A stretch of DNA of 57,254 bases from Clostridium sp. cel8 (GCF_014050525.1 NZ_JACGAG010000015.1:1-57254); one strand, 5' to 3'; positions 28,186-37,876 are shown, counted from the first letter of the stretch. Numbers and translations are program-made. Notes: generated by a model from the letters alone, not told the origin.

Positions 28186-28770
28186 ATGGGATCTTTAAAA
28201 GGTACAAAAACTGCTGAAAACTTAATGAAAGCTTTTGCTGGTGAGTCACAAGCTAGAAATAGGTATACTTTTTATGCTTCTGTTGCAAAAAAAGAAGGTT
28301 ACGTTCAAATTTCAAACATATTTATAGAAACTGCTAATAACGAAAAAGAACATGCAAAGAGATTTTTTAAATTTGTAAATGAAGATTTATGTGGAGAAGC
28401 TGTAGAAATAAATGCATCATATCCTGTTGCACTTGGAGATACTAAAACAAACTTAAAAGCTGCAGCTGCTGGTGAAAATGAAGAATGGTCCACTCTATAT
28501 CCTGAATTCGCAAAAGTAGCTGATGAAGAAGGCTTTTCAGTTATTGCAACTGTTTTTAGAAAAATTGCAGAAGTTGAAAAACATCATGAAGAAAGATACA
28601 AAGCTTTACTTAAAAATGTTGAAGAAAATAAAGTATTTACTAAAGATAAAGTATATAAATGGAAATGCACTAACTGCGGATACATTTATGAAGGTACTTC
28701 AGCTCCTGAATCATGTCCTGCATGTGCACATCCTCAATCTTACTTTGAGCTACTTTCAGATAACTTTTAA
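28186..28770 (+). CDS. rbr: Rubrerythrin
   Basis: This non-heme diiron peroxidase reduces hydrogen peroxide in anaerobes. The 194-residue protein has the ferritin-like domain with iron ligands in [22 protein letters not shown] and [11 protein letters not shown]-terminal rubredoxin-like Fe(Cys)4 domain follows ([12 protein letters not shown] and [11 protein letters not shown]). The start ATG has TAGGAGGTTTTTT upstream. It is transcribed alone and convergently to the MutS-like gene. A second rubrerythrin lies at 31804-32358. Confidence 0.95.
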   Translation: MGSLKGTKTAENLMKAFAGESQARNRYTFYASVAKKEGYVQISNIFIETANNEKEHAKRFFKFVNEDLCGEAVEINASYPVALGDTKTNLKAAAAGENEEWSTLYPEFAKVADEEGFSVIATVFRKIAEVEKHHEERYKALLKNVEENKVFTKDKVYKWKCTNCGYIYEGTSAPESCPACAHPQSYFELLSDNF

Positions 28771-28781
28771 TAGTTCGGCTA

Positions 28782-28824
28782 AGAAAAATAGCAGATGGAA
28801 CCACTTTCCACCTGCTATTTTTAT
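28782..28824. terminator. Bidirectional terminator between rubrerythrin and MutS-like genes
   Basis: The stem AAAAATAGCAG-A-TGGA pairs with TCCA-C-CTGCTATTTTT around an 8-base loop. A- and T-runs on both sides let it work for both convergent genes. Confidence 0.85.
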
Positions 28825-28825
28825 A

Positions 28826-30676
28826 TTAATTTTTCTGTTTAAAATCATCTGGCACATCAATTCCTGCCATTTTCATAAGATACAGTGCATTACGAGTTTC
28901 AGAAATTCCCCTTTTAAGTTTATAGTCGAAATATATTTTATTATTATTATAGTATTCTCTAAAGTGATAGTTTTTAATATTTCCTAAGCTCTCCTTTTCC
29001 ATATCGCAGAGTTCCAAATCGTGAGTTGATACCATACCACATGTATTCAATTTTCTAAGCTCATTTATAAGTATTTTTGCTCCAATATGCCTATCTAAAG
29101 AATTGGTTCCCTTGAATATTTCATCTAACAAGAAGAATATATATTCTCCTCTCTTTGCACATTCTACAATAGACTTTATTCTTAAAATTTCTCCATAAAA
29201 AGAAGATATATTTTTATCTAAATTATCACTTATTCTCATACAAGTGTGTATATTCATAATTGAACAGGAGAACTGCTCGGCACATACAGCAGAACCTGAA
29301 TATGCAAGTATTAGATTTACACCAGAAGTTCTTAAAAAAGTGCTCTTACCAGACATATTTGATCCTGTTATAAGTAGTACTCTTGAATTTTCTCCTATAG
29401 TTAAATCATTGCTTACAGCTTTTCCTCTAATAAGAGGATGAGCCATGGATTTTGCCTTTATAGTAAGAGGTTTTTCCAAAATTTCAGGAATACACCAATT
29501 AGGATGATCAAAATTTATAATGGAAAGACTACTTAAAGCTTCAATTTCTGCTATAGCCTCAATCCACTTAGACACATTGTTACCATTTTGAAGTTTCCAC
29601 TTTTCAAGTGCAAACATACTTTGATAATCCCAAAGGAAAAGTATATTTAAAAGTAAATATGCCATATTCCTTCTTTCAGAAATATTGTTTACTATTTTAA
29701 CTAAATCTTCCATAGGTTTAAACCTACCATGATTTAAATCAGACTCCATTTCATTTCTTCCAAATATACCTTGAATCTGTTTTATGAGTTTTGAAGAAAA
29801 CCTTTCCTTGTATATCATATTTATTATATTTTCATATGAACTTAAATTTTCTTTAAGTTTAAACAGAGTATCTAAACTATTTGACCTATTCTTAAAATCA
29901 ACAGATAAAATCAACATTGGAAAAAGCAGTGCTAAATATCCAATATAGTCAGGAAGCATATTAAAAATAAAACTCATAAATAGAAGAGATATAGTTATTA
30001 CAGGAATAATTTTAAAAAGTACTATGATAAACTTATTTCTATAAATCTTATTTCCAGACTCGTTAAGTAAATGAACTAAATCTTTGATTTCATATTTGTT
30101 TTTATTATTTCCTGCAAAATAGGCTTCACATTGAAGTCTTTGTCTAAACTTTATCTTATGTGATAGCTCAGCTATTGCCTGTTGATTTAATAGTATACTC
30201 TCTCTTTTATGATATTTAGCTTTTAATATATCAGCTAATTTTTTCCTTCCAAGTTCTGTTTTACAAGTATTTATCCATTGAAATATAGATCCTTTTCCAA
30301 ATACATCTAAATCAAAGCTGTAATCATGATCTTGATTTTCAAATTCACTTCCAGAATCTTTAAATTCTGTCCAATTTCCCTTTAATCTTTCATAGGAAGT
30401 GTTATTTATATCAGCAAGTTTCTTTGTAAAATCAAAATTATGCTTAAATTTTTCGTGCATTTTAACTGTATAAATAAATAAAACTAAAAATACAATAAAT
30501 GAGCTTATACTTAAATATATATATCCATGATTGTACAACAATATAGTAGTAATAAGTCCCAATAGGAAAACAAGTAATCTTACTTTACTTATAAATTTAA
30601 TTGCTCTATTTTCATTTTCAGCAAGCCAACTGTAGTGCCGACTTCTATTTATATAGATTTTTTCAATATTTTTCAT
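28826..30676 (-). CDS. Membrane-anchored MutS-family ATPase
   Basis: The 616-residue protein joins an N-terminal pair of membrane helices (about residues 30-70), and a second hydrophobic pair near residue 225-265, to a MutS core and ATPase domain. The ATPase has Walker A TGSNMSGKST (about 430), the Walker B/DE motif FFLLDEIFKGTNSLDRH and the STHDLELCD signature. It lacks the MutS mismatch-recognition domain, so classical mismatch repair is unlikely. This is the transmembrane MutS-like family common in Bacteroidetes and clostridia, of unknown function. It starts 9 bases after the hemerythrin gene. Confidence 0.88.
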   Translation of the reverse strand: MKNIEKIYINRSRHYSWLAENENRAIKFISKVRLLVFLLGLITTILLYNHGYIYLSISSFIVFLVLFIYTVKMHEKFKHNFDFTKKLADINNTSYERLKGNWTEFKDSGSEFENQDHDYSFDLDVFGKGSIFQWINTCKTELGRKKLADILKAKYHKRESILLNQQAIAELSHKIKFRQRLQCEAYFAGNNKNKYEIKDLVHLLNESGNKIYRNKFIIVLFKIIPVITISLLFMSFIFNMLPDYIGYLALLFPMLILSVDFKNRSNSLDTLFKLKENLSSYENIINMIYKERFSSKLIKQIQGIFGRNEMESDLNHGRFKPMEDLVKIVNNISERRNMAYLLLNILFLWDYQSMFALEKWKLQNGNNVSKWIEAIAEIEALSSLSIINFDHPNWCIPEILEKPLTIKAKSMAHPLIRGKAVSNDLTIGENSRVLLITGSNMSGKSTFLRTSGVNLILAYSGSAVCAEQFSCSIMNIHTCMRISDNLDKNISSFYGEILRIKSIVECAKRGEYIFFLLDEIFKGTNSLDRHIGAKILINELRKLNTCGMVSTHDLELCDMEKESLGNIKNYHFREYYNNNKIYFDYKLKRGISETRNALYLMKMAGIDVPDDFKQKN

Positions 30677-30685
30677 ATTTTATAC

Positions 30686-31132
30686 CTATATCAACTTTCT
30701 ATTGTCATTTTTTAATATTTTTGAAGGTTTTAATTCTTGAATATATTCGTTTATTTTAAAATCCATTTTCAATATATGATCACCTATCCAAGTATATATA
30801 AAATCAAGTAATGATAAAACTTCTTTTTCTGGATTATCTTCTATTTTCTCAATATCAAAATTCTCTATTTTTTCTATAAACTTATCATGAACTAGTTTTT
30901 GATTTTTATATCCAGGATATTCGTACAGTAACATTAATCTTTCCTCATCTTCAAAATGATAAACTGTATAATCTCTAAGTTCATCAATACCATCTAGAAC
31001 TTTGTCAATATAAAATATACTATCAGGACCTTTTATGCTATCATATAACGATTGTCCTATTCTAAATAATTTCTTATGCTCATCATCAATCAACTTTATT
31101 CCACATTTGTATTCGTCTTTCCATTCAAACAT
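30686..31132 (-). CDS. Bacteriohemerythrin
   Basis: This 148-residue four-helix oxygen-binding diiron protein shows the ligand pattern DDEHKKLF (His about 19), VYHFEDEERLM (His and Glu), LVHDKFIEKI and the late IGDHILKMD (His and Asp). Such proteins bind O2 and may store or sense it or shield anaerobic enzymes. It is stand-alone, with no signalling domain. Its stop is 9 bases before the MutS-like ATPase gene, so they share a transcript. Confidence 0.92.
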   Translation of the reverse strand: MFEWKDEYKCGIKLIDDEHKKLFRIGQSLYDSIKGPDSIFYIDKVLDGIDELRDYTVYHFEDEERLMLLYEYPGYKNQKLVHDKFIEKIENFDIEKIEDNPEKEVLSLLDFIYTWIGDHILKMDFKINEYIQELKPSKILKNDNRKLI

Positions 31133-31282
31133 TTTATATTTCTCCTTCTAATATTAAATTTAATTCTAATATACAATCAATTATAGCATATCTATAATTT
31201 AATGATTTATAAAGAATTAAAAAAAGAAGTAATAGAATACCTTTTTAATATTCTAAAACTCCCTTTAATTATTAACATATAA

Positions 31283-31645
31283 TTACATAACGCTACTTGG
31301 CATTACAGCATCTAATACTCCTATTACAAGTGCTGCTAAAATAGCACCTATCATTGACACACTCATATTTGGAACTATGAATTGAGTTATATATATTATA
31401 ATAGCTGCAATTAAAAATCCTTTTAATCCCTTTCCAAAAGGAGATGCATCAATTCCCATATACCTTTCAACTGCATAATCTATTGCACTTATTACTACTG
31501 CAGCTCCCAAATATGACCACAAGCCTACTATAGTAAAACCAGGTGTTAAAAAAGACGTTATGGCAAGTATAACCACTGTAATCATAAGTCTCATGATATA
31601 TCCTCCTATAGAAGACTTTTCATTTTTACCACTTGTATTGTTCAC
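31283..31645 (-). CDS. Phage holin family / YvlD-like small membrane protein
   Basis: This protein of about 120 residues has four predicted membrane segments (RLMITVVILAITSFL, YLGAAVVISAIDYAV, GLKGFLIAAIIIYITQF, MIGAILAALVIGVLDAV), matching the phage-holin superfamily IV/YvlD family. Chromosomal members are not lytic holins; their role is unknown, possibly in envelope stress. GTG 31645 is preferred, because AAAGGAG lies 8 bases upstream; a GTG three codons earlier overlaps it. Confidence 0.8.
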   Translation of the reverse strand: MNNTSGKNEKSSIGGYIMRLMITVVILAITSFLTPGFTIVGLWSYLGAAVVISAIDYAVERYMGIDASPFGKGLKGFLIAAIIIYITQFIVPNMSVSMIGAILAALVIGVLDAVMPSSVM

Positions 31646-31752
31646 AATAATCACTCCTTTACATATGATAATTTCAAGTACTATTTAAATTCTATAGCAA
31701 ATAAATTTTTATTATATATAATATATTTACCCCATTTTTTAAAAATTATTTA

Positions 31753-31793
31753 TAAAAATAGAAAAAGTTCCAGTAAACACTGAAACTTTTCCT
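31753..31793 (-). terminator. Terminator of the second rubrerythrin gene
   Basis: Minus-strand stem GAAAAGTTTCAGT / ACTGGAACTTTTTC (31790-31778 and 31773-31760) with a 4-base loop, followed by TATTTTTAT. Confidence 0.8.
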
Positions 31794-31803
31794 ATTGTAT
31801 CTT

Positions 31804-32358
31804 TTAAAACTCATTAAATTTATCTTTAGGTACTCCACATATCGGACATTTTTCAGGAGCTTCTCCCTCTACAGTGAAGCCACACACTGAACATACATAT
31901 ATTTTGGTACCTTCTAGATCTTTTCCCTGTTTAGCTGAGTCCTGAGCCTTTTTAAATAATTTGGCATGCTCTTTCTCTGCACTAAGTGCAAATGAAAATG
32001 ATCTTTTAGCATCTTCTTCCCCTTGTAACTTGGCAGTTTCAAGGTATACAGGATACATTTGATTTATCTCGTGCATTTCACCGTCAAATGCTCCTTGAAG
32101 ATTGTTAACTACATTTGTCATTCCAAATACGCCACCTGCTGTAACTGAACTATCACCAGCTTGATCTTTAAGCACATTAAAATGGTTCTTAGCATGAACC
32201 CACTCTGCATAGGAAATAGCCTTAAATAGTCTTCCTATATTGTGGTACCCCTCTTTAGCCGCTTCTTCGCCCCAAATTAAATACCTCATATGAGCCATAC
32301 TTTCTCCACCATAAGCTGAACGCAGAAAATCCGCAGTCATTGCATTTTTTACAGACAC
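31804..32358 (-). CDS. Rubrerythrin family protein (second copy)
   Basis: The 184-residue diiron protein has a ferritin-like domain with ligands in YGGESMAHMRY, SYAEWVHAKNHF, DGEMHEIN and SAEKEHAKLF. A C-terminal rubredoxin domain follows (YVCSVCGFTVEG and CPICGVPKDKF). It differs clearly from the first rubrerythrin (28186-28770), so this is a distinct lineage rather than a recent duplicate. Peroxide reduction is the expected function. Confidence 0.93.
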   Translation of the reverse strand: MSVKNAMTADFLRSAYGGESMAHMRYLIWGEEAAKEGYHNIGRLFKAISYAEWVHAKNHFNVLKDQAGDSSVTAGGVFGMTNVVNNLQGAFDGEMHEINQMYPVYLETAKLQGEEDAKRSFSFALSAEKEHAKLFKKAQDSAKQGKDLEGTKIYVCSVCGFTVEGEAPEKCPICGVPKDKFNEF

Positions 32359-32428
32359 ATTATCACCTCATTAAATAAATTTTATCCATATATTATATAT
32401 TCCCTTAAATGAGTAATAATATTCTAAT

Positions 32429-33658
32429 TTAAAACTTAAAATTTCCATTTTCAAATATAGGTATTTCTCTTCCCTCTTGTGTTATTCCCATTATATTTAA
32501 ATCTTCAGTGCCTACCATAAAGTCAACATGTTCAAGGGACTGATTTACTCCAAGATCTGAAAGCTTTTCCTTAGACATATTTTCGCTTCCACGAAGGCAT
32601 ACAGGATATGCCTCACCTATAGCCAAATGACAAGATGCATTTTCATCAAACAATGTATTGTAAAATAGTACCTTAGAATTTGATATAGGTGAATCAAATG
32701 GAACAAGTGCAACTTCACCAAGATAATGAGATCCTTCATCAGTTTCAATAATATGTTTTAATGTTTCTAAACCACGCTTTGCAGTATAGTTTATTATTTT
32801 TCCATCTTTAAATTCCATTGAAAAATCCTCAATTAAATTTCCGTTGTAATTTAAAGGTTTTGAACTTACAACTTTTCCATTTACTCCTGTTTTTAAAGGA
32901 AGGGTAAATACCTCTTCTGTAGGTATATTTGCCATAAATTCAGTTCCCTTTTCACTAAATGATGAACCTCCAAGCCAGATATGCTCTTTTGGAAGTTCTA
33001 TTTTAAGGTCTGTTCCAAGTGAATTTTTGTATTTTAGATACTTAAATTTATTTTTATTTAAAAAGTCCATTCTACTTTTCAATTTATCCTTATGTTCATC
33101 CCATGCTTTTACAGGATCCCACTCTCCTACTCTTGTTGCTTTAAATACTGCATCCCATAACTTTTCCACTGCTTCATTCTCATCAATACTAGAGAATACT
33201 TTTTTAGACCAAGCCTTAGTAGGCACAGATACAACACACCATACATTTTTATCAGCCATAGTTCTAGCTCTAAATTCAGAAAGAGCTTTATTTGCAGCCT
33301 TAGTAGCTCTCATTATTCTACTTTGATCCACATCTTTCATAAGTTCAGGATCTGTAGCATGTATTGTTAAAAACGCAGCATCTTGTCTTGCATATCCTGT
33401 ATATAGTTCCTTTTTCCAATCTGGGAATTCATCAAATACACTTTCCTTTGCATATAGATATTTTATTTTTGAGAGTTTTTCATCGTTCCAATTTACAATT
33501 ACATCCTTAGCTCCTTCCTTGTAAGCAATTTTTGAAACAAGTCTTGTAAAATAATCACACTCTATCGGGGAATTGATAACTAAAATTTGATCTTGTTGAA
33601 TATTTATACCTATTTTTACAATTAACTTAGCATATTTTTCTAAAAATTCTTTATTCAT
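32429..33658 (-). CDS. M29-family aminopeptidase
   Basis: This 409-residue cytoplasmic metalloaminopeptidase belongs to family M29 (AmpS/PepS/aminopeptidase T). Recognisable parts are the N-terminal KYAKLIVKIGINIQQDQILV, the metal-site segment FMANIPTEEVFTLPLKTGVN, and DEGSHYLGEVALVPFDSPIS, which carries conserved His, Tyr and Glu. It is transcribed divergently from the PHP phosphoesterase gene. It would release N-terminal amino acids from peptides. Confidence 0.93.
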   Translation of the reverse strand: MNKEFLEKYAKLIVKIGINIQQDQILVINSPIECDYFTRLVSKIAYKEGAKDVIVNWNDEKLSKIKYLYAKESVFDEFPDWKKELYTGYARQDAAFLTIHATDPELMKDVDQSRIMRATKAANKALSEFRARTMADKNVWCVVSVPTKAWSKKVFSSIDENEAVEKLWDAVFKATRVGEWDPVKAWDEHKDKLKSRMDFLNKNKFKYLKYKNSLGTDLKIELPKEHIWLGGSSFSEKGTEFMANIPTEEVFTLPLKTGVNGKVVSSKPLNYNGNLIEDFSMEFKDGKIINYTAKRGLETLKHIIETDEGSHYLGEVALVPFDSPISNSKVLFYNTLFDENASCHLAIGEAYPVCLRGSENMSKEKLSDLGVNQSLEHVDFMVGTEDLNIMGITQEGREIPIFENGNFKF

Positions 33659-33892
33659 TTTGCCACTTCCTTACAATTTGATTATATATTACAATACAAT
33701 AATATCATATGTAGTTTATTATTAACATAATATATTATTGTTAAAATTTTATTGTATACATAAAATCAAAAATTACCTATTTTATATTATAATCATAAAT
33801 TACTATAATTTTATATAAAATTAAAAATTTGCATGATTCACATATAATAGTATAATGATTACATTGAATACTTTAGTAGAAAGGTGATTATA

Positions 33893-34738
33893 TTGTATAA
33901 AAGAGGAGATTTTCATTTACATTCAAATGCATCTGATGGTAGACTTCCGCCTAGAGAATTAGTTAATCTAGCAAAAACACAAGGCCTTGATATAATTTCT
34001 ATAACAGATCACGACACTGTATCAGGACTTGAAGAAGCGATTTCTCAAAGCAGTACAATTGGAATTAAAGTAATTCCAGGAATAGAACTCTCAACTCTCT
34101 ATAATGGAACTAGTGTTCATGTACTTGGCTACTTCAATAATATAGATGATATACATACAGAATTTAAAGCTTTTCTCAAAGATATGGGAAATTACAGAAT
34201 AAAAAGAGCAAAAAAAATAATATATAATCTATATAAATTTTTTAATATAAAATTAAATTACGAAGATGTGTTAAAAAGTGCTCATGGAATAGTTGCAAGA
34301 CCTCATATAGCAAAAGCAATAATAGATGCCGGGTACAACTACAGTTTTGATTACATATTTTCAAACTTCATAGGAGAAAACAGTCCTGCATATGTACCAA
34401 ACAAAAAGTTGACTACAGAGGAAGGAATAAGTATTCTAAAATCAATGAAAGCTGTGACTGTTCTTGCACATCCTGTCCTAATAAAGAAATTAAATATTGA
34501 GGATGTAATTAAATTGCCCTTTGATGGTATAGAGGCAATTTATCCCGCTAATACTGATGAAGACACTTTTAAATTTATAGACTATGCAAATAAATATAAT
34601 AAGATTATATCTGCAGGTTCAGATTTCCATGGCTTAGATGAGAAAGATTCAAAACATGGCCATTATCCAGGAGTAGTGTATCTTGAAGAGGACAGGATAG
34701 AACTGTTTTTAAACAAACTAAATTCCATGTCTAAATAA
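33893..34738 (+). CDS. PHP-domain metal-dependent phosphoesterase
   Basis: The 281-residue protein has the PHP motifs GDFHLHSNASDG (motif I), ITDHDTVSGLEEA (motif II), PGIELS, VLAHPVL and SAGSDFHG. These coordinate a trinuclear metal centre for phosphate ester hydrolysis. Related stand-alone proteins act on short oligonucleotides or 3',5'-bisphosphonucleotides, but the substrate here is not determined. The TTG at 33893 is the likely start: AAAGGTG lies 6 bases before it and contains the alternative GTG at 33884. Confidence 0.9.
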   Translation: MYKRGDFHLHSNASDGRLPPRELVNLAKTQGLDIISITDHDTVSGLEEAISQSSTIGIKVIPGIELSTLYNGTSVHVLGYFNNIDDIHTEFKAFLKDMGNYRIKRAKKIIYNLYKFFNIKLNYEDVLKSAHGIVARPHIAKAIIDAGYNYSFDYIFSNFIGENSPAYVPNKKLTTEEGISILKSMKAVTVLAHPVLIKKLNIEDVIKLPFDGIEAIYPANTDEDTFKFIDYANKYNKIISAGSDFHGLDEKDSKHGHYPGVVYLEEDRIELFLNKLNSMSK

Positions 34739-34749
34739 AAGACTATTAA

Positions 34750-34790
34750 TAAAATCAGGTGTCCTAATTTAGAGCACCTGATTTTTTAAA
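34750..34790. terminator. Bidirectional terminator between PHP and M18 genes
   Basis: The stem ATCAGGTG / CACCTGAT (34754-34761 and 34775-34782) is followed by TTTTTT on the plus strand and TTTTATTAAT on the minus strand. It serves both convergent genes. Confidence 0.85.
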
Positions 34791-34795
34791 TCATA

Positions 34796-36196
34796 TTATA
34801 TTCTATTTAAAAATGCAGTATATCCTTTAACAGCCTCATATATATCTGCCTTTGATGCAATCTCCCAAGGTGCGTGCATATTTTGAAGAGCTATTCCACA
34901 GTCTATAACCTGCATATTGTACTCTGCAAGTATATATGCTATAGTTCCACCACCACCTTGGTCTACCTTACCAAGTTCTGAAGTCTGCCATGATACATTG
35001 TTGTCATCCATAACTTTTCTTATTTCTGCAATAAACTCTGGATTTGCATCGTTACATCCTGATTTTCCTCTTGCTCCAGTGTATTTGTTAAATACTATTC
35101 CTTTACCAAAATAAGCTGAGTTATTTTTCTCCATTGTAGAAGGATAGTTTGGATCAAAAGCGGCACTTACATCAGAGGATAACATCTTTGAATTTGTAAG
35201 AGCTCTTCTTAGTTTTAAATCACTGTAATCTCCCATAAGATCTATTATTTCTGCCACAGTATTTTCAAAAAATCTAGATTGCATTCCAGTGGCACCAACA
35301 CTACCTATTTCTTCCTTATCAACTAATAGTGTAACACAAGTTTTATCTGGATTTTCTATTTTCATCATAGCATCAAAAGAAGTATAGGCACATATTTTAT
35401 CATCATGACCATATGCCATTACCATACTCTTATCTATGCCATAGTCCCTTGCTTTTCCTGCAGGTACTACTTCAAGTTCTGCAGAAACAAAATCTTCTTC
35501 TTCTATGCCATATTTATTATTTAATATTTCAAGTATATTTTGTTTTACTCTATTTTTTACTTCCTTATCTTTAACTGGAATACTTCCAACTAGTATATTT
35601 AAATCTTCTCCTTCAATTACCTTTGAAGCTTTTTTAGTCATTTGTTCATTTGAAAGATGTACTAAAAGATCAGATACTCCAACTACAGGATCATTTTCAT
35701 CTTCACCAATTACAATATTAACTTTTGTTCCATCTTTTTTTACAACTACTCCATGAATTGCAAGTGGTAAAGTTACCCATTGATATTTTTTTATTCCTCC
35801 ATAATAGTGAGTATCGAGCATAGCAAGATCAGTATCTTCGTAAAGTGGATTTTGCTTTAAATCAAGTCTAGGAGAATCAATATGAGCTCCAAGTATTCTC
35901 ATACCTTCTTGTATATCTTTAGTTCCAATTACAAAGAGAGCTACAGTCTTATCTTTGTTATTTGCATAGACTTTATCTCCTGGATTCAACTTTTTCTTAT
36001 TCTTTATTATTTCATCAATATTCTTATATCCCTTTGTTTCTGCTATTCTTATAAACTCTCTAGTGCATTCCCTTTCTGTTTTACACTTTGACATGAAATT
36101 TTTATATTCATCGGATATTTTAAACAACTTATCAAAATCATCTTTTGAGTATTTATCCCATGCATAACTATATTTTTTCTGTAAATCCTTTGTCAT
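34796..36196 (-). CDS. M18-family aminopeptidase
   Basis: This zinc aminopeptidase of family M18 has 466 residues. The metal and catalytic sites are visible: ILGAHIDSPRLDLK, VDKEEIGSVGATGM (catalytic Glu pair), and the C-terminal NMHAPWEIASKADIYE (metal His). Family members prefer acidic or hydrophobic N-terminal residues. The ATG at 36196 is preferred, as GGAGAG lies 6 bases upstream; another ATG two codons earlier is too close to it. It is the second peptidase within 4 kb, after M29. Confidence 0.94.
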   Translation of the reverse strand: MTKDLQKKYSYAWDKYSKDDFDKLFKISDEYKNFMSKCKTERECTREFIRIAETKGYKNIDEIIKNKKKLNPGDKVYANNKDKTVALFVIGTKDIQEGMRILGAHIDSPRLDLKQNPLYEDTDLAMLDTHYYGGIKKYQWVTLPLAIHGVVVKKDGTKVNIVIGEDENDPVVGVSDLLVHLSNEQMTKKASKVIEGEDLNILVGSIPVKDKEVKNRVKQNILEILNNKYGIEEEDFVSAELEVVPAGKARDYGIDKSMVMAYGHDDKICAYTSFDAMMKIENPDKTCVTLLVDKEEIGSVGATGMQSRFFENTVAEIIDLMGDYSDLKLRRALTNSKMLSSDVSAAFDPNYPSTMEKNNSAYFGKGIVFNKYTGARGKSGCNDANPEFIAEIRKVMDDNNVSWQTSELGKVDQGGGGTIAYILAEYNMQVIDCGIALQNMHAPWEIASKADIYEAVKGYTAFLNRI

Positions 36197-36282
36197 AATC
36201 ATCTCTCCTTTTTCATCTATATTATATCAAACACTTAAATTATTTTCCATAAACCCTTAATTATAGAATATACCTTACAATT

Positions 36283-37221
36283 TTATATCCACTTCTTCTT
36301 TCTAAATATCATTATAAGTATAAATGCGATTAATACCATTAACATAATTACATAGTGATATCCATTTTTTACATTTATAAATGGCGTACCATTTAACTGC
36401 ATACTATACATACTTGTTATGAGATTTAAAGGCATAAATATACTAGTTACAACTGTGAATATCTTCATGAGTTCGTTTGTCTTATTAGCTGCTTCAGATT
36501 CAAAAGCCTCCCTAACCATAGCTAAATCTTGAACTAGACTCTCAACAGCACCTATAAGCTTCTCTATCTTTTTGTTAATTCCAATAAAATATTTTAAACT
36601 GTCTTTTTCTATTATAAAATTATCATTTAAATTAAGACTATCTCCTATATGCCTTAATGGATTTAAGTACTTTCTAATTTTATACACCTGTCTTCTCAAT
36701 GTTATTAAATTATACAATTGTTCTTTCTCAGGAGATTTTAATATACTTATCTCTATTCTATCTACTTGTGTTTCTAGTTCTGATATAATATCATAATTTC
36801 TTATTATGATCCTATCTAATATGTAGTAAAGAAGTATATCTACTTGAGGTTTATCCTTTAATATAAAACAGTTTTTTGACTCCTTTATATCTGTAATCAA
36901 TTCATTTAATATATTCATTGTATCTCTATAAACTGTTATTATATACTTTTTTGACAAAAACACATATAACTCTTTTGAAACAATTATATTATCAACATAA
37001 CTCAATACATTAAAAATAGCAAATGTATACTCGTTAAAAAAACTTATCTTAGCAGATTTTGAAAATTCTTTGCAATCTTTCATGCTTTCACTATCTATAG
37101 TTATAAACTCATCTAATTTTTCAATTTCACTTGTATTTGCAAGTATCCAATAATAGTTACTCTTTAAATTTCCTTCCTTAACTACATTCATGAAATTATT
37201 CTCTATATCTATTATTTTCAA
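36283..37221 (-). CDS. CorA-like divalent cation transporter with altered signature
   Basis: The 312-residue protein has a long cytoplasmic helical domain and two C-terminal membrane helices, as in CorA magnesium channels. The first helix ends IFMPLNLITSMYSMQLNG. The invariant GMN filter motif (YGMNF) is replaced by YSMQL. The family's basic C-terminal tail is present (RKKKW). In CorA the GMN loop selects hydrated Mg2+, so substrate or function may differ here. The gene lies downstream of the 5-formyl-THF cyclo-ligase gene, behind a terminator hairpin. Confidence 0.85.
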   Translation of the reverse strand: MKIIDIENNFMNVVKEGNLKSNYYWILANTSEIEKLDEFITIDSESMKDCKEFSKSAKISFFNEYTFAIFNVLSYVDNIIVSKELYVFLSKKYIITVYRDTMNILNELITDIKESKNCFILKDKPQVDILLYYILDRIIIRNYDIISELETQVDRIEISILKSPEKEQLYNLITLRRQVYKIRKYLNPLRHIGDSLNLNDNFIIEKDSLKYFIGINKKIEKLIGAVESLVQDLAMVREAFESEAANKTNELMKIFTVVTSIFMPLNLITSMYSMQLNGTPFINVKNGYHYVIMLMVLIAFILIMIFRKKKWI

Positions 37222-37250
37222 AAAAACACCACCATTATAGCTATATGAAT

Positions 37251-37298
37251 CAAAATAAAAATAACTATAATTATTTTGCTCAAAAATTATAGTTATTA
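37251..37298 (-). terminator. Terminator of the hprK/cyclo-ligase operon
   Basis: A perfect 13-bp stem AATAACTATAATT / AATTATAGTTATT (37260-37272 and 37285-37297) is followed on the minus strand by TTTTTATTTT. Confidence 0.85.
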
Positions 37299-37326
37299 AT
37301 CACTTATAGCTATATAATAGTAGATA

Positions 37327-37875
37327 TTAATTTGAAAGTACTTTGTCCATAAATATATCATGCTCTTCCATAGGCACTTTATCTATAATCTGGAAGTCGT
37401 AACATATTCCAATTTTTTTACTATTAGATGAAAGCTTATTTAGAAATCTGTCATAATATCCTGCTCCATAACCTAATCTTCCTCCAGATTTATCAAAAGC
37501 TATTCCAGGTACATATGATATATCTATATCCTTTTCATCTACTTTATTTTTAATATTCACAGGTTCTAATATATTAAACTTTCCAGGTTTCAAATCACTA
37601 AACTTTTTTATTTCAACTGCAATCATCCCCTGATCTTTAGATATCACCTTAGGTACACAAACTCTTTTACCATCTTCAAGTGCAAAATTAATTATTTTAT
37701 GAGTATAAATTTCACTTTTGTAACTTACAAATATAAATATACAATTTGAATTTATATAATCCTCACTATTTATAATCTTATCAAATACTATACTATCAAA
37801 TTTTTTACGTTTAGACTCAGTTAAATTATTTCTAAGAGTTTCCATATATTTTCTAATACTATTTTTATCCTTCAT
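37327..37875 (-). CDS. 5-formyltetrahydrofolate cyclo-ligase
   Basis: This enzyme converts 5-formyl-THF to 5,10-methenyl-THF with ATP and so recycles folate. The 182-residue product shows the N-terminal KNSIRKYMETLRNNLTESKR, FVSYKSEIYTHKII, and the diagnostic GGRLGYGAGYYDRFL loop (about residues 120-135), then GICYDFQI. The start is uncertain. ATG 37875, directly after the hprK stop and probably coupled, is given here. An upstream ATG at 37887 has AGAGG only one base away. Confidence 0.92.
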   Translation of the reverse strand: MKDKNSIRKYMETLRNNLTESKRKKFDSIVFDKIINSEDYINSNCIFIFVSYKSEIYTHKIINFALEDGKRVCVPKVISKDQGMIAVEIKKFSDLKPGKFNILEPVNIKNKVDEKDIDISYVPGIAFDKSGGRLGYGAGYYDRFLNKLSSNSKKIGICYDFQIIDKVPMEEHDIFMDKVLSN

Positions 37876-37876
37876 G

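Noticed and set aside
28523-28987. A 154-residue plus-strand frame overlapping rubrerythrin and the MutS-like gene end
   Set aside because: It is out of frame with the rubrerythrin rubredoxin domain and crosses a terminator. It is a shadow frame of low-GC DNA.
37237-37320. Two ATAGCTATAT copies flanking the hprK operon terminator as operator sites
   Set aside because: ATAGCTAT is a short, AT-rich self-complementary word, expected by chance here. Nothing links it to regulation.
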